In this document: positions 41,538-50,240 of the stretch, piece after piece | How the letters are laid out: each line of letters starts with the position of its first letter | Numbering within the stretch: position 1 is the stretch's first letter | Notes under the pieces: generated by a model | Seen by the model: the letters and a program-made list of their open reading frames with translations, nothing else | Told to the model about the DNA's origin: nothing | Databases searched by the model: none | Position numbers and translations under genes: made by a program | From: Winogradskya consettensis | GTDB lineage: Bacteria; Actinomycetota; Actinomycetes; Mycobacteriales; Micromonosporaceae | DNA length: 64,000 bases | NCBI RefSeq assembly: GCF_018332715.1 | Contig: NZ_BOQP01000036.1 | Span: 109,249-173,248 of the forward strand | Direction: 5' to 3'

Positions 41538-41554
41538 AAGGTAGGCTGTCCTAA
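41538..41554. promoter_or_regulatory. IdeR/DmdR iron-box-like element
   Basis: AAGGTAGGCTGTCCTAA resembles the IdeR/DmdR consensus TTAGGTTAGGCTAACCTAA but lacks one base and has a few mismatches. It sits between the divergent methyltransferase and DUF3159 genes, where control of either is possible. The match is imperfect. Confidence 0.3.
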
Positions 41555-41583
41555 CTTTGATTATCAAGTAGGGCTGGTGGGGT

Positions 41584-42246
41584 GTGGCGGAGCCGGAGTC
41601 GCTGGCGGATCTGCTGGGTGGGCGGCGTGCTGCCCTGGACGCGACCGTTCCTCCTGTCGTCTTCGTGGCCGGGTGGCTGGTCGGCGGACGGTCCATCTGG
41701 ATAGGGGCCGCTGCTGCGGTTATTGCCGCCGCGGTTGTCGGGGGTGTGCGGCTGAAGAATGGTGACAAGCCTCGGGCCGTACTCATCGGGTTGCTCGGGG
41801 TTTGTGTCGCCGCGATTGTCGCGTTGCGGACCGGGCGGGCCGAGGACTTCTTCCTGCTGCAGATCGTCAGTAATGCGGCGAGTGCGCTGGCGTGGGCCGT
41901 GAGCATCGTGGTGCGGTGGCCGCTGCTCGGGATTGTCGTGGGCACGGTTCTGGGGCAGAAAACGCGGTGGCGGCGGGATCCGGTGCTGCTCCGGGCGTAC
42001 ATGAAAGCTAGTTGGGTCTGGGTTCTGCAGTATGTGGTGCGGTTGGCGGTTTTCGTTCCGCTGTGGGCGACGCATCAGGTGGTGGCGCTCGGGATCGCGC
42101 GTGGGGTGCTGACCTGGCCTTTGGTCGCTGCTTGCCTGGCAGTGAGCTGGTGGGTGATCCGGCGGGATCTGCCCGAGGGGCATCCGGGGTTACGCCATCC
42201 TGAGTCAGCCCCGCCGGTGGACCGAGCCGGCGCCGACCAGGTCTGA
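41584..42246 (+). CDS. DUF3159 family membrane protein
   Basis: The 220-residue protein begins AEPESLADLLGGRRAALDATVPPVVF, the family start, followed by about six hydrophobic helices. RAEDFFLLQIVSNAASALAW and RPLLGIV-like RWPLLGIVVGTVLGQ are characteristic of DUF3159, a conserved actinobacterial membrane protein of unknown function, often near OB-fold and SigH-related genes. The GTG at 41584 follows a G-rich stretch. Its 3' end overlaps the convergent GT2 gene by 42 bases. Confidence 0.88.
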   Translation: MAEPESLADLLGGRRAALDATVPPVVFVAGWLVGGRSIWIGAAAAVIAAAVVGGVRLKNGDKPRAVLIGLLGVCVAAIVALRTGRAEDFFLLQIVSNAASALAWAVSIVVRWPLLGIVVGTVLGQKTRWRRDPVLLRAYMKASWVWVLQYVVRLAVFVPLWATHQVVALGIARGVLTWPLVAACLAVSWWVIRRDLPEGHPGLRHPESAPPVDRAGADQV

Positions 42247-43680
42247 TTCGGGCTCGTCGGGGGTGTCGAAACCGGTGCGGTCCATCGTGCCCCACACCGC
42301 TTTACGGCCGTGCCAGGCGCCGAATGCGCCCTTGACCTGCCACACCGCGAGGATCTGGCGATAGCCGAAATTCTCCAGAATGGCCGCCGTCATACCGCGG
42401 GCCAGGTCACCCCAGCGCGGATAGCGATGGAATGACACCTCTTCGATGAACAGAGCGGCAAGACTTACCAGCAATCCATAACCGTACGCGACCAGCACGA
42501 ACCGCCACGCGAACTCGAGATTGACAGCGTCGACCCAGAGCCCGAGTGGGAGCAGCACGAGCGCGGAGAGCTCGACGAACGGCGCGAGCAGCTCGAAGAC
42601 CACGTAGTACGGCAGCGCGACCAGGCCGATCCGTCCGTAGCGCGGGTTGAGGATCATGCGGCGGTGCTTGCTGAGGATCTCCGCGATGCCCCGGTGCCAG
42701 CGGCGGCGCTGGCGGCCCAGGACGGCGAGGCTGGACGGGGCTTCGCTCCAGCTGACCGGTTCGGCGACGAAGATGACGCGGTAGTCCTCCTTCGTCTCGC
42801 GCAGGTGGTGGTGCAGCCGGACGACGAGCTCGGCGTCCTCGCCGATCGTGTCCTCGTCCATGCCACCGACGCGGACCACGAGGTCGCGGCGGAAGACGCC
42901 GAACGCGCCGGAGATCACGACGAGGCCGCCGAGGCGGGACCAGCCGGTGCGGCCCATCAGGAACGCGCGCAGGTATTCGACGACCTGGATGCGGACGAGC
43001 CACTGCTTGGGCATGCGTACGTCGACCACGCGGCCGCCGATGACCTTGCAGCCGTTCGCGATGCGGACCACGCCGCCGCACGCCGCGACGCGCAGCGGGT
43101 CGTCGCCGAACGGTTTCGCCACCGACAGCAGGGCGTCCGGGTCGAGGACGGAGTCCGCGTCGACCATGCAGATCAGCGGGTGCCGGGCCAGGTTGATGCC
43201 GACGTTGAGCGCGTCGGCCTTACCGCCGTTGGTCTTACGGACGACGGTCAGGGTCTCCGGGTTGGCGCGGGCCACGTGCACCGACAGAACTTCCGAGGTG
43301 TACGCGACATCGGCCGGAACGACGCGGGGCACCTCGACGAGGTCGAAGCGGGCGCGCAGCTGCTCGAACGTGTCGTCGGAGGAGCCGTCGTCGACGACCA
43401 CGATCTCGTAGCGGGGGTAGCGCAGCGCGGTCATCGCCTGGACGGCGGCGACGATGCCCGGGCCTTCGTTGTACGCGGGGACGATCACCGAGACCGGCAG
43501 CGTGAGCGGGCTGCGGAACATGTCGTCCGCGCCGGCGAACGGGATGCGCCGCAGGTGCCGGTAGAACTCCAGCCCCGCCAGCACGATCAGCACGAGGTAG
43601 CTGCTGTTGAGCGCCACGAAGTACGCGAAGATCGACACGTCGGTCCAGCGCAGGGCGTCGCGGATGAACTCCTCGATCAC
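42205..43680 (-). CDS. Processive family 2 glycosyltransferase
   Basis: The 491-residue protein has an N-terminal membrane helix (IFAYFVALNSSYLVLIVLAG). The GT-A domain follows (VSVIVPAYNEGPG, VVVDDGSSDDTF, DADSVLD), then the GED-like acceptor motif (DTIGEDAELV) and QRRRWHRG. These are the D, D, D, Q(R)xxRW residues of processive beta-glycosyltransferases (cellulose, hyaluronan or poly-GlcNAc synthase type). Four C-terminal membrane helices form the pore. It is the last gene of an operon with a HEAT protein (25 bases upstream) and a receiver, which suggests regulated polymer export. Confidence 0.9.
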   Translation of the reverse strand: MIEEFIRDALRWTDVSIFAYFVALNSSYLVLIVLAGLEFYRHLRRIPFAGADDMFRSPLTLPVSVIVPAYNEGPGIVAAVQAMTALRYPRYEIVVVDDGSSDDTFEQLRARFDLVEVPRVVPADVAYTSEVLSVHVARANPETLTVVRKTNGGKADALNVGINLARHPLICMVDADSVLDPDALLSVAKPFGDDPLRVAACGGVVRIANGCKVIGGRVVDVRMPKQWLVRIQVVEYLRAFLMGRTGWSRLGGLVVISGAFGVFRRDLVVRVGGMDEDTIGEDAELVVRLHHHLRETKEDYRVIFVAEPVSWSEAPSSLAVLGRQRRRWHRGIAEILSKHRRMILNPRYGRIGLVALPYYVVFELLAPFVELSALVLLPLGLWVDAVNLEFAWRFVLVAYGYGLLVSLAALFIEEVSFHRYPRWGDLARGMTAAILENFGYRQILAVWQVKGAFGAWHGRKAVWGTMDRTGFDTPDEPESDLVGAGSVHRRG

Positions 43681-43705
43681 GCCGGTACCCCTTGTTCTCC
43701 GCCCG

Positions 43706-44761
43706 TCATGCCGGGACCGCCGTTTTCTCCTCGCGCATGACCTGGGCGAGGGCCAGGGCCTCGAGGGCGTGGCCGTTGCTGCCCCGGCCCGTCAGCGCGG
43801 CGAGGCCCGCGGGACCGATCCGGCGCAGCGCGTGCGCGGCCTCGTGCGCCACGTGGAACGCCCCGTCGTCGAGCAGCTTCTCCAGCACCGGGACCGCGCT
43901 CGGGGCGCCGATGTCGCCGAGCGCCTTGGCCGAGGCGGCGCGCAACGCGGCCGGGCGGGAGCTGTGCAGCGCCAGGGACAGCGGGTCGATCGCGGAGCGC
44001 GTCCCGAGCTTGCCGAGCGCGTTGGCGGCGGCCACCCGTACGTCGAGATGTGCGTCCTCTTTCAGGATGCGGGCGATGCGGGTGACCGAGGCGGTGGCAC
44101 CGAGCAGGCCGAGTGCGTCGAGGCAGACCGCGCGTACCCGTGCCTGGGGGTGGTCCAGGGCCGCGGACAGCGTCACCTCGGCCTCCGCGCCCAGCTGGAC
44201 CAGGGTGTGGCTGGCGAGCAGGGACGGGATCGGGTCGGAGCGGTCCAGGCTGGCGATGATGCGCCAGGCCGCGGCCGGGTCACCGATACGACCGAGGGCT
44301 CGTACGGCGACCACGCGCACCTCCGCGTGCCGGTCCGTGAGCAGCCGGCACAGCTCGGGGACGGCCTGGCGCAGCTCGAGGTCGCCGAGCACCTGGGCGG
44401 CCCGGGCACGTTTCACGCGGCTGTGGGAGCGGAGCTGCCCGAGCGCCGTCCGCGCCGTCCCCCGCCGCAGGAACACCGAGACCAGCCCCATGTGGGCCTC
44501 CCCGCGCAGCTTGCCGAGCAGCGCCAGCGCGTGCGGTTCGGCGGCGCGCCACGCGTCCTCGGGGATGGCGACCAGGTCGTGGCTGCCCTCCTCGCCGTTG
44601 TCGGCCACGAACGCGAGCAGGGACCGGCGTGGTCCGGCGGCGAGGCGCGCCTGTTTGCGGTGCTTGAAACGCCGGTAGAGGCGCACGACCACGATGCCGG
44701 CGGCGGTCAGCACGACAACGGCGGTCAGCACCTCGATCGCGAGGGTGAACAACTCCAGCAT
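43706..44761 (-). CDS. HEAT-repeat membrane-anchored protein
   Basis: The 351-residue protein has one N-terminal membrane helix (VLTAVVVLTAAGIVVVRLYRR), then about seven HEAT-like helical pairs (for example ARAAQVLGDLELRQAVPELC, RVVAVRALGRIGDPAAAWRI, RAASAKALGDIGAPSAVPVL). The repeats form a cytoplasmic scaffold. Its ATG shares a base with the receiver gene's TGA (TGATG) and it is upstream of the processive GT2. A role linking phospho-signal to glycosyltransferase is plausible but inferred from context only. Confidence 0.82.
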   Translation of the reverse strand: MLELFTLAIEVLTAVVVLTAAGIVVVRLYRRFKHRKQARLAAGPRRSLLAFVADNGEEGSHDLVAIPEDAWRAAEPHALALLGKLRGEAHMGLVSVFLRRGTARTALGQLRSHSRVKRARAAQVLGDLELRQAVPELCRLLTDRHAEVRVVAVRALGRIGDPAAAWRIIASLDRSDPIPSLLASHTLVQLGAEAEVTLSAALDHPQARVRAVCLDALGLLGATASVTRIARILKEDAHLDVRVAAANALGKLGTRSAIDPLSLALHSSRPAALRAASAKALGDIGAPSAVPVLEKLLDDGAFHVAHEAAHALRRIGPAGLAALTGRGSNGHALEALALAQVMREEKTAVPA

Positions 44762-45135
44762 CAGTGGTGGACCCTGGCCAGCGCTGCCTCGACCCGGAGC
44801 AGGAGCTCGCGGGGGCTGAACGGTTTGATGACGTAGTCGGTGGCGCCGGCGGCGTACCCCTGCTCGAGGTCCTGCTGCCGGGACCGGGCGGTGAGCATGA
44901 TGATCGGCACTTCGGCCGTCACGACGCCCGCCCGCAGCTCGCGGCAGACCTCGATGCCCGACATCCGCGGCATCCGCACGTCCAGCAGCACCAGGTCCGG
45001 CGGGTGCGCACGAGCCTCACGCAGCGCGGAGACCCCGTCCGCCACCGCGATCACGTCCATCCCGCCCTGACCCAGCTTGTACGACACTAGATGCCGGATG
45101 TCGGGGTCGTCCTCGACGAGCAGGATGGTGCTCAT
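44761..45135 (-). CDS. Single-domain CheY-like response regulator
   Basis: The 124-residue receiver-only protein has EDD (8-10), Asp52 (LVLLDVRMPRMSG), Thr82 and Lys104 (YVIKPF). There is no output domain, so it acts through protein contacts, probably with the HEAT protein encoded next to it. It is similar to the receiver at 58489-58863 (SG-x-V-CR, IIMLTAR, KPFSPREL in the same places). Divergent from the kinase gene at 45289, whose phospho-acceptor His is missing. Confidence 0.93.
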   Translation of the reverse strand: MSTILLVEDDPDIRHLVSYKLGQGGMDVIAVADGVSALREARAHPPDLVLLDVRMPRMSGIEVCRELRAGVVTAEVPIIMLTARSRQQDLEQGYAAGATDYVIKPFSPRELLLRVEAALARVHH

Positions 45136-45288
45136 CGTCGTCCCCCCGGTTGCCGATCCGGTCCCCTACCGTGTCCAACGTATCCGTTTTGCTAGGTTTA
45201 CGGCGGCCTTTCCGGCCCGCTCGGTAGCAATGCCGCAACCCTCGTTCCAGCCGCTCAATCGGGTCACGGATCCGTCGAAAGAGCCTGC

Positions 45289-46995
45289 GTGAACATCACC
45301 AGGTGGTTCGGTGCCCCCGGCCGGCGAGGCGTAGCCCTCGCGGCTGCCGTGCTCGCGACCGGTCTCGGCACCGGCGCAGCCGCAGCGACCGGCCTCACCG
45401 CGGCCGCGAACGACGCGACCTCCGCACAACTCGCCCTCCGCACGGCGGGCGTGCGCGGAGCCCTGGACAGCACCTTCCAGCGGTACGCGGACACGATGCA
45501 CGACCTCGTCGCCACCTCTTCCATCCCCGGCGCCGACCTCGCGTCGACGGTGTCCCGCATCGCCGCCGACCGGCTCCCCGCCGCGCACCAGGTCACGGTC
45601 GTGTCCCCCGCCATGGCCGTACTCGCCGAGCACACGCTCGACGGCAGCACCCCGCCGCGCAACGCCACGCTCACGCCCACGCCGTTCCTGCAGCACGGGC
45701 TCACGCTCGCGCGCTCGACCGGACGGCTCGTCGCCAGCCCCGCGCACGTGCTCCCCGCCGACCTGGACCTGCCACCGGCGCACCGCCAGCCCGGCTTCGA
45801 ACTGATCGCCCCCATCCACGACTCCGAGTTCCGCGGCTGGGTCGTCGTCGGCGTCCGCGCCTCCGACCTGCTGCGCGACTCGCTGCGTGCGGCCGGAGTG
45901 ACCGGTGTGGCCACCGTGCTCACCGAGACCTCCCCCGACGGCGTCACCCACGAGGTCGCCACCTGGTCCGCTTCCGGGTCTGCTGCCGGGAGCGCTTCGA
46001 GCACCGTTGACGTCGCTCTCGCCGGGCACGTCTGGCAGGTCGTGGTCCGGCCGACCACCCCGCTGATCAGTACGGGTCAGGAGCTCGCCGGCCCGTTGAC
46101 GATGCTCGGCGCGGTGATCGCGTCGCTGCTGCTGTCCGGCACGGTTCTCGCCGTGATCGGGGACCGGCAGCGGCTCGTGGCTTCCAGCCGTACCGACATC
46201 GACCGGGCCCGGACCGCCGAACTCGCCGCAGCCGGCCACGCCGCCGAGGTGACCGCCACGCTGCGCGAACGCGAAGCGGAGCTGACCGGCTTCGCGGCCG
46301 CCGCGGGCGAGAACCTGCACGCGCCCCTGCACACCATCGCCGGCTTCACCGACCTCCTCCTCGAAGAGACCGCACCCCAGCTCGACGAGGCCTCCCGCGG
46401 CTTCCTCGACCGCATCGGCCGCAGCACCCGCCGCATGCTCACCCTCGTCGACGAACTCCTCGCCTACTCCGCCGCGGGCGACGCCGCCCTCAAACTCGAA
46501 CCGGTCGACACCACCGGCCTCACCCTCGGCGTCGTCGCCGGCCGCCTCGACACCGTCGACGGCGAGCGCCCCAGCATCGACGTCAGCGACCTCCCCCCGG
46601 TCATGGCCGACGCCGAACTCCTCGGCGAGGTCCTCGGCCACCTCGTCGACAACGCCACCCGCTTCGTCCGCCACGGCACCGCCGCCCGCATCACCGTCAG
46701 CGCCCGCGAACACTCCCCCGGCTGGTGGCGCATCGAGGTCGCCGACCGCGGCATCGGCCTCCCCGAGGACCAGCGAACCCGCATCTTCCAGCCCTTCCAC
46801 CGCGCCCCGGCCGCCGAAGGCTTCCCGGGCACCGGCCTCGGCCTCGCCATCTGCCGCCGCATCATCGACCTCCACGGCGGCGACCTCGGCGTCGACCCCA
46901 ACCCCGGCGGCGGCAGCATCTTCTGGTTCACCGTCGCCGCCACGGGCATCGCCCTCAAACCCGGCCCCGAACTCCTGGCCGCCGGCGCCGTCTAG
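45289..46995 (+). CDS. Histidine kinase-like sensor lacking the phospho-acceptor His
   Basis: The 568-residue sensor has a signal/anchor helix (about 15-40), an extracytoplasmic sensor (about 45-265), a second helix (LTMLGAVIASLLLSGTVLAV) and a cytoplasmic coiled region. The H-box reads TGFAAAAGENLHAPLHTIAG; the expected S-H-D/E is G340-E341-N342, so the phosphorylated His is a Glu. The ATPase domain looks intact (DNATRFVRHGTAAR, VADRGIGLP, GTGLGLAICRRI). It may bind ATP and sense without autophosphorylating, or use the nearby His344. GTG start at 45289. Divergent from the receiver-HEAT-GT2 operon. Confidence 0.85.
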   Translation: MNITRWFGAPGRRGVALAAAVLATGLGTGAAAATGLTAAANDATSAQLALRTAGVRGALDSTFQRYADTMHDLVATSSIPGADLASTVSRIAADRLPAAHQVTVVSPAMAVLAEHTLDGSTPPRNATLTPTPFLQHGLTLARSTGRLVASPAHVLPADLDLPPAHRQPGFELIAPIHDSEFRGWVVVGVRASDLLRDSLRAAGVTGVATVLTETSPDGVTHEVATWSASGSAAGSASSTVDVALAGHVWQVVVRPTTPLISTGQELAGPLTMLGAVIASLLLSGTVLAVIGDRQRLVASSRTDIDRARTAELAAAGHAAEVTATLREREAELTGFAAAAGENLHAPLHTIAGFTDLLLEETAPQLDEASRGFLDRIGRSTRRMLTLVDELLAYSAAGDAALKLEPVDTTGLTLGVVAGRLDTVDGERPSIDVSDLPPVMADAELLGEVLGHLVDNATRFVRHGTAARITVSAREHSPGWWRIEVADRGIGLPEDQRTRIFQPFHRAPAAEGFPGTGLGLAICRRIIDLHGGDLGVDPNPGGGSIFWFTVAATGIALKPGPELLAAGAV

Positions 46996-47004
46996 GAATA
47001 CAGG

Positions 47005-48111
47005 TCACGCCATCGGGATCTCCACACTCTCGGTGGTCTTCTGGACCTCCGCGTCGATGGTGGTCCGGGTCCGCGCGGTCTCGTGCTCCTTCTTCAGGAT
47101 CACTGCCGGTGCGGCGGACCCGGGCCGCAGGCCTTCCATCGCATGCTCGCGGATCGGTTCCGCGTCAGCAGCGTTGATCAGGTTGTTGTCGAGCAGCTTC
47201 TGCAGGAGCTGCTGGGCGCGCTCGTACTCCTCCTTGCGCCCTGCCTGCAGCATCTTGACCACGGTCTGGACGTCCTCCGGGTGCTCGGACAGGTGCAAGA
47301 CCAGGACGTCGTGACCACCGCTCTGCAGGGCATTGCGATAGAAGTCGACCCGCTGCCGCCGCAACGCAAGGTCGTGGTCGGCCGTGACCGCCGCCAGCTT
47401 GCGGTCCTGTTGCGAGCGCAGGTCCTCAATGTGCGCGGCGTGCGCGACCTGGGCCTGTTCCAGTTCTCCACTGAGCTCCGCCAACTCGGCCGCGTACTTC
47501 TGGCGCGCCGTCTCCAGGGCGTGCTCGTCCTCGGCGAGCGCCTTCGCCCGTTTCGACTCCAGCCGGGTCACCAGATGATTGACGGCGGCTTCGTCCGGCC
47601 GCACGTTGACCGACACCAGGCCCAGCCTGATCCCATAGTCCGTGTCGCCCAGCTTGTGCTCCAGGAAGACCGACATCTCCTCCTCCGCCAGCCCGCTGTC
47701 CTCGATGCCGTATCGCCGGCTGATCGCCCGCAGCTGCTGGTCGAGAAAGCCCCAGATCATCGGCCGCACGTCCGTCATCCTCCGCAACGCAACGGTTACC
47801 GGGTCCTGCACGTGCCAGGTGAGGCTGACCCAGGCCTGGAAGCGGAACGCCTCCTCGCGGGCCGGCAGGGCCAGACTCAGGGAGGTCCAGTGGTGGGCGG
47901 TGTCGACCTCGTAGCGCCAATGCGTCCGGCGCAGCAGCTCCCGGAGCCTGGGCGGCCGGGCGAGAGGCATCGGCTCACGAAAGCCGGGATCGGGTGCGGC
48001 CAGGTACACGACACTGGTATGGCCCGAGGGGCGGTCGACCTGCGGAGCCAACGACAGCACGGGCACCGTGGCTTCCTGGACGATCGGGTTGAGGATTTCG
48101 TTCTGTTTCAT
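47005..48111 (-). CDS. SPFH/Band-7-like coiled-coil protein
   Basis: The 368-residue protein lacks a clear membrane helix. An SPFH/Band-7-like region (about 30-200) contains HHWTSLSLALPAREEAFRFQ, RFQAWVSLTWHVQDPVTVALRRM and RLGLVSVNVRPDEAAVNHLV. A long charged coiled coil (about 200-300) follows, then a tail ending EVQKTTESVEIPMA. SPFH proteins form oligomeric rings or filaments at membranes. Its ATG overlaps the TGA of the NTPase-like gene (ATGA), so it is the last product of the 51727-47005 operon. Function is inferred only from the neighbourhood. Confidence 0.68.
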   Translation of the reverse strand: MKQNEILNPIVQEATVPVLSLAPQVDRPSGHTSVVYLAAPDPGFREPMPLARPPRLRELLRRTHWRYEVDTAHHWTSLSLALPAREEAFRFQAWVSLTWHVQDPVTVALRRMTDVRPMIWGFLDQQLRAISRRYGIEDSGLAEEEMSVFLEHKLGDTDYGIRLGLVSVNVRPDEAAVNHLVTRLESKRAKALAEDEHALETARQKYAAELAELSGELEQAQVAHAAHIEDLRSQQDRKLAAVTADHDLALRRQRVDFYRNALQSGGHDVLVLHLSEHPEDVQTVVKMLQAGRKEEYERAQQLLQKLLDNNLINAADAEPIREHAMEGLRPGSAAPAVILKKEHETARTRTTIDAEVQKTTESVEIPMA

Positions 48112-50240
48112 CGCGCCACCTCCGTAGCGTTAAGAACATCCGACAGGCTGCGGAGAACGGCGAGATCGGGCTCGTCACTGCTCCACTGCCGGGCCCAGTA
48201 GCGCAGCGTCCGCCGCTCGCGTTCGGTCTCCGGCAATGCGCGGACGAGCCGGAACAGCAGTTCTTCGCCGTCGCTGGTCCCGGCATTTCTGGCGAGCTGC
48301 AACAAGGCGTCTATCGCCAGCTGGGCGGTCTGGTTGTGGTTGAACGAGGTGCGCCAGAGAGACGCGACCCGCTCCAGGTTCTTCGGGTCGGTGGCGATGG
48401 CGCGCAGTACCGGTGCAAGGCGGCTGTCGTCGTGATAGCCCCCGACCGGTGGCCGCCCAATGATGCCTAGCGTGGCGGCCATCGCGACGTTGGACGGACC
48501 GACCTCCTTGACGTCCGCCCATGAGGTCATCCGCTCGAGCACGCGTGCGCTCTGAGCGGATCCGCCGTCGCCGAAGAGGTCGCCGACCGCCCGCATGATC
48601 GCGTTCCAGAGCCGATACTGATAGCGCCCCGGTGTCCAATCGAGCAGCCGGCGGGTGATGACCTCGAGCGCACGATCGCAATGGGTCGCGCCGACCGAAC
48701 CTCCCAGCGCAACGGCGGCGGTCATCCTGAAACGGGGATCCGCGGACGCCTCGGGTCCCGCCCATTTCTCCAGCAGTTCCCAGACGATGCTCGTGAGCTC
48801 GGGGTGGAGGGCAGGTGCCCGCAGGGCAATACCCGCGGCACGGCGGCTGCGGTGATCATCGCTGGCCGCCCACCCGTGGAGGATCCGGCTCCGGATGAAG
48901 TCGAAGTCGTACTCGGCGAGCACTCCGACTGCGATGGCGGCGCGATCCCGGACATAGGGATCGGACTTTCCCACCAACTCGGTGAGCCAGCCGAGATAGA
49001 TCTCCTGGAGATAGGGGAAGTCGAACCAGAGCACCTTCAACATCTCGCGGGGAAAGCCCTGACGGTTCGACGCCACGGCGTAAATCGGCACCTCCCCGTA
49101 CTCGGTGGCCAACCGGCTCGGTGACCTGGTCGCGTCCACCGCGGCGAGCATCGGCCGGGCCGGGCGGTCCAACGTTCTGATGCATGACTGGCCCTTGGGA
49201 TCCTCGGCCTGTTGGATGAGCTCGTCCAACCGGCGCGCCCCGGCGACCACGGTGGGGAACGAGAGCCCGTCCAGCGCGGCCAGCGCCAGGGCGAACGCGC
49301 GATCTTCCCGATGCGGCAGTTTCGCGAACCAGTCGGCGGCACCCTGCGCCTCCTGCAACGCCGCCGTCACCGAGCTACGGCCGAGAAGCACGTTCTTGAG
49401 CGCGGTGCCCAGACCTGCGGCCTGCCCTGCACCCGCAAGGCTCGTCACTGCCTCGACGACCTCCGGCAGGCCCAGCAGTTCGGCGACGGCCACGCTGGAC
49501 GCTTCGATCTCGGGCCGTAGATACAGCCCGAGCACCTCGGAAAGGTCCGCGGGACTGTCCAGCGAATGCCGGTGACGATTGAGCTCGAGTGGCCAACGGG
49601 CCCCCTCCGGCAAGATCACGACCATGTGGGCACGGCGTTCGCGCAACGCTTCGATCAGTCGCTCGGCCTCGGCTGCCTCGACCGCCCCGGCGGCGAGTTC
49701 GGCGAGATCCGTCCAGAGGTAACCGGTGTCGTCGGCCAGTTCATCGACGTCGAGATCGGCCAGGCCGCCGCCCGTCAGATGGTTGACCTGTCCGTCGCAG
49801 AGCGCATCCAGCACGTGCGTGGCGATGTGCTGGCGGCCCGAGCCGGGACGGCCGCAGACGACGACCAGATTCGCATCGAGCAGCCGGTCACGCAGGTCCG
49901 GGTAGTCACCGGGACAAACGAAGTACCTGCGTACCCGGGCCAGCGTCTCGGCGGAGATGCCGCTGCTCCGGTAGGGAGCCGCCGGCCGGACCGAACCGTG
50001 GAAGTTGATCTGCTGATTGGTCTGCAGGCCGAAGATGGCGGAGGCGGCATCGAGCGCCCGCGACTCGGCGGCGAACTCCGCCGCGTTGGTCAGCGCGTCC
50101 TCAGCGATGGCGTTTGCCGCGTGCGGCTCCTTCTCCGCTGTCTCGCGCTGCTCCGCGGCGGGCCGGTCCTCACCCTGCCCGGCTTTGTCCTTCGACGCTG
50201 GTTCCGCCTGGGGCTTGGCGTCCGGGTCATCAGTGGACAT
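48108..50240 (-). CDS. STAND-like protein with degenerate P-loop and helical repeats
   Basis: The 710-residue protein has an acidic Ala/Glu-rich N-terminus (1-65), a short motif FGLQTNQQINFHGSV at 70-84, then a P-loop-like VVVCGRPGSGRQHIA (127-140). There K and S/T of G-x(4)-G-K-S/T are R and Q, and I find no clear Walker B acid. From about 390 helical repeats dominate (for example RDRAAIAVGVLAEYDFDFIR, QTAQLAIDALLQLARNAG), HEAT-like. It looks like an NLR/STAND-type sensor of actinobacterial conflict clusters, but one that may bind rather than hydrolyse nucleotides. Its ends overlap the cyclase-like gene (1 base) and SPFH gene (4 bases). Confidence 0.72.
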   Translation of the reverse strand: MSTDDPDAKPQAEPASKDKAGQGEDRPAAEQRETAEKEPHAANAIAEDALTNAAEFAAESRALDAASAIFGLQTNQQINFHGSVRPAAPYRSSGISAETLARVRRYFVCPGDYPDLRDRLLDANLVVVCGRPGSGRQHIATHVLDALCDGQVNHLTGGGLADLDVDELADDTGYLWTDLAELAAGAVEAAEAERLIEALRERRAHMVVILPEGARWPLELNRHRHSLDSPADLSEVLGLYLRPEIEASSVAVAELLGLPEVVEAVTSLAGAGQAAGLGTALKNVLLGRSSVTAALQEAQGAADWFAKLPHREDRAFALALAALDGLSFPTVVAGARRLDELIQQAEDPKGQSCIRTLDRPARPMLAAVDATRSPSRLATEYGEVPIYAVASNRQGFPREMLKVLWFDFPYLQEIYLGWLTELVGKSDPYVRDRAAIAVGVLAEYDFDFIRSRILHGWAASDDHRSRRAAGIALRAPALHPELTSIVWELLEKWAGPEASADPRFRMTAAVALGGSVGATHCDRALEVITRRLLDWTPGRYQYRLWNAIMRAVGDLFGDGGSAQSARVLERMTSWADVKEVGPSNVAMAATLGIIGRPPVGGYHDDSRLAPVLRAIATDPKNLERVASLWRTSFNHNQTAQLAIDALLQLARNAGTSDGEELLFRLVRALPETERERRTLRYWARQWSSDEPDLAVLRSLSDVLNATEVAR

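Noticed and set aside
45166..46875. 569-codon minus-strand open frame
   Set aside because: Antisense to the sensor gene at 45289; no protein motif.
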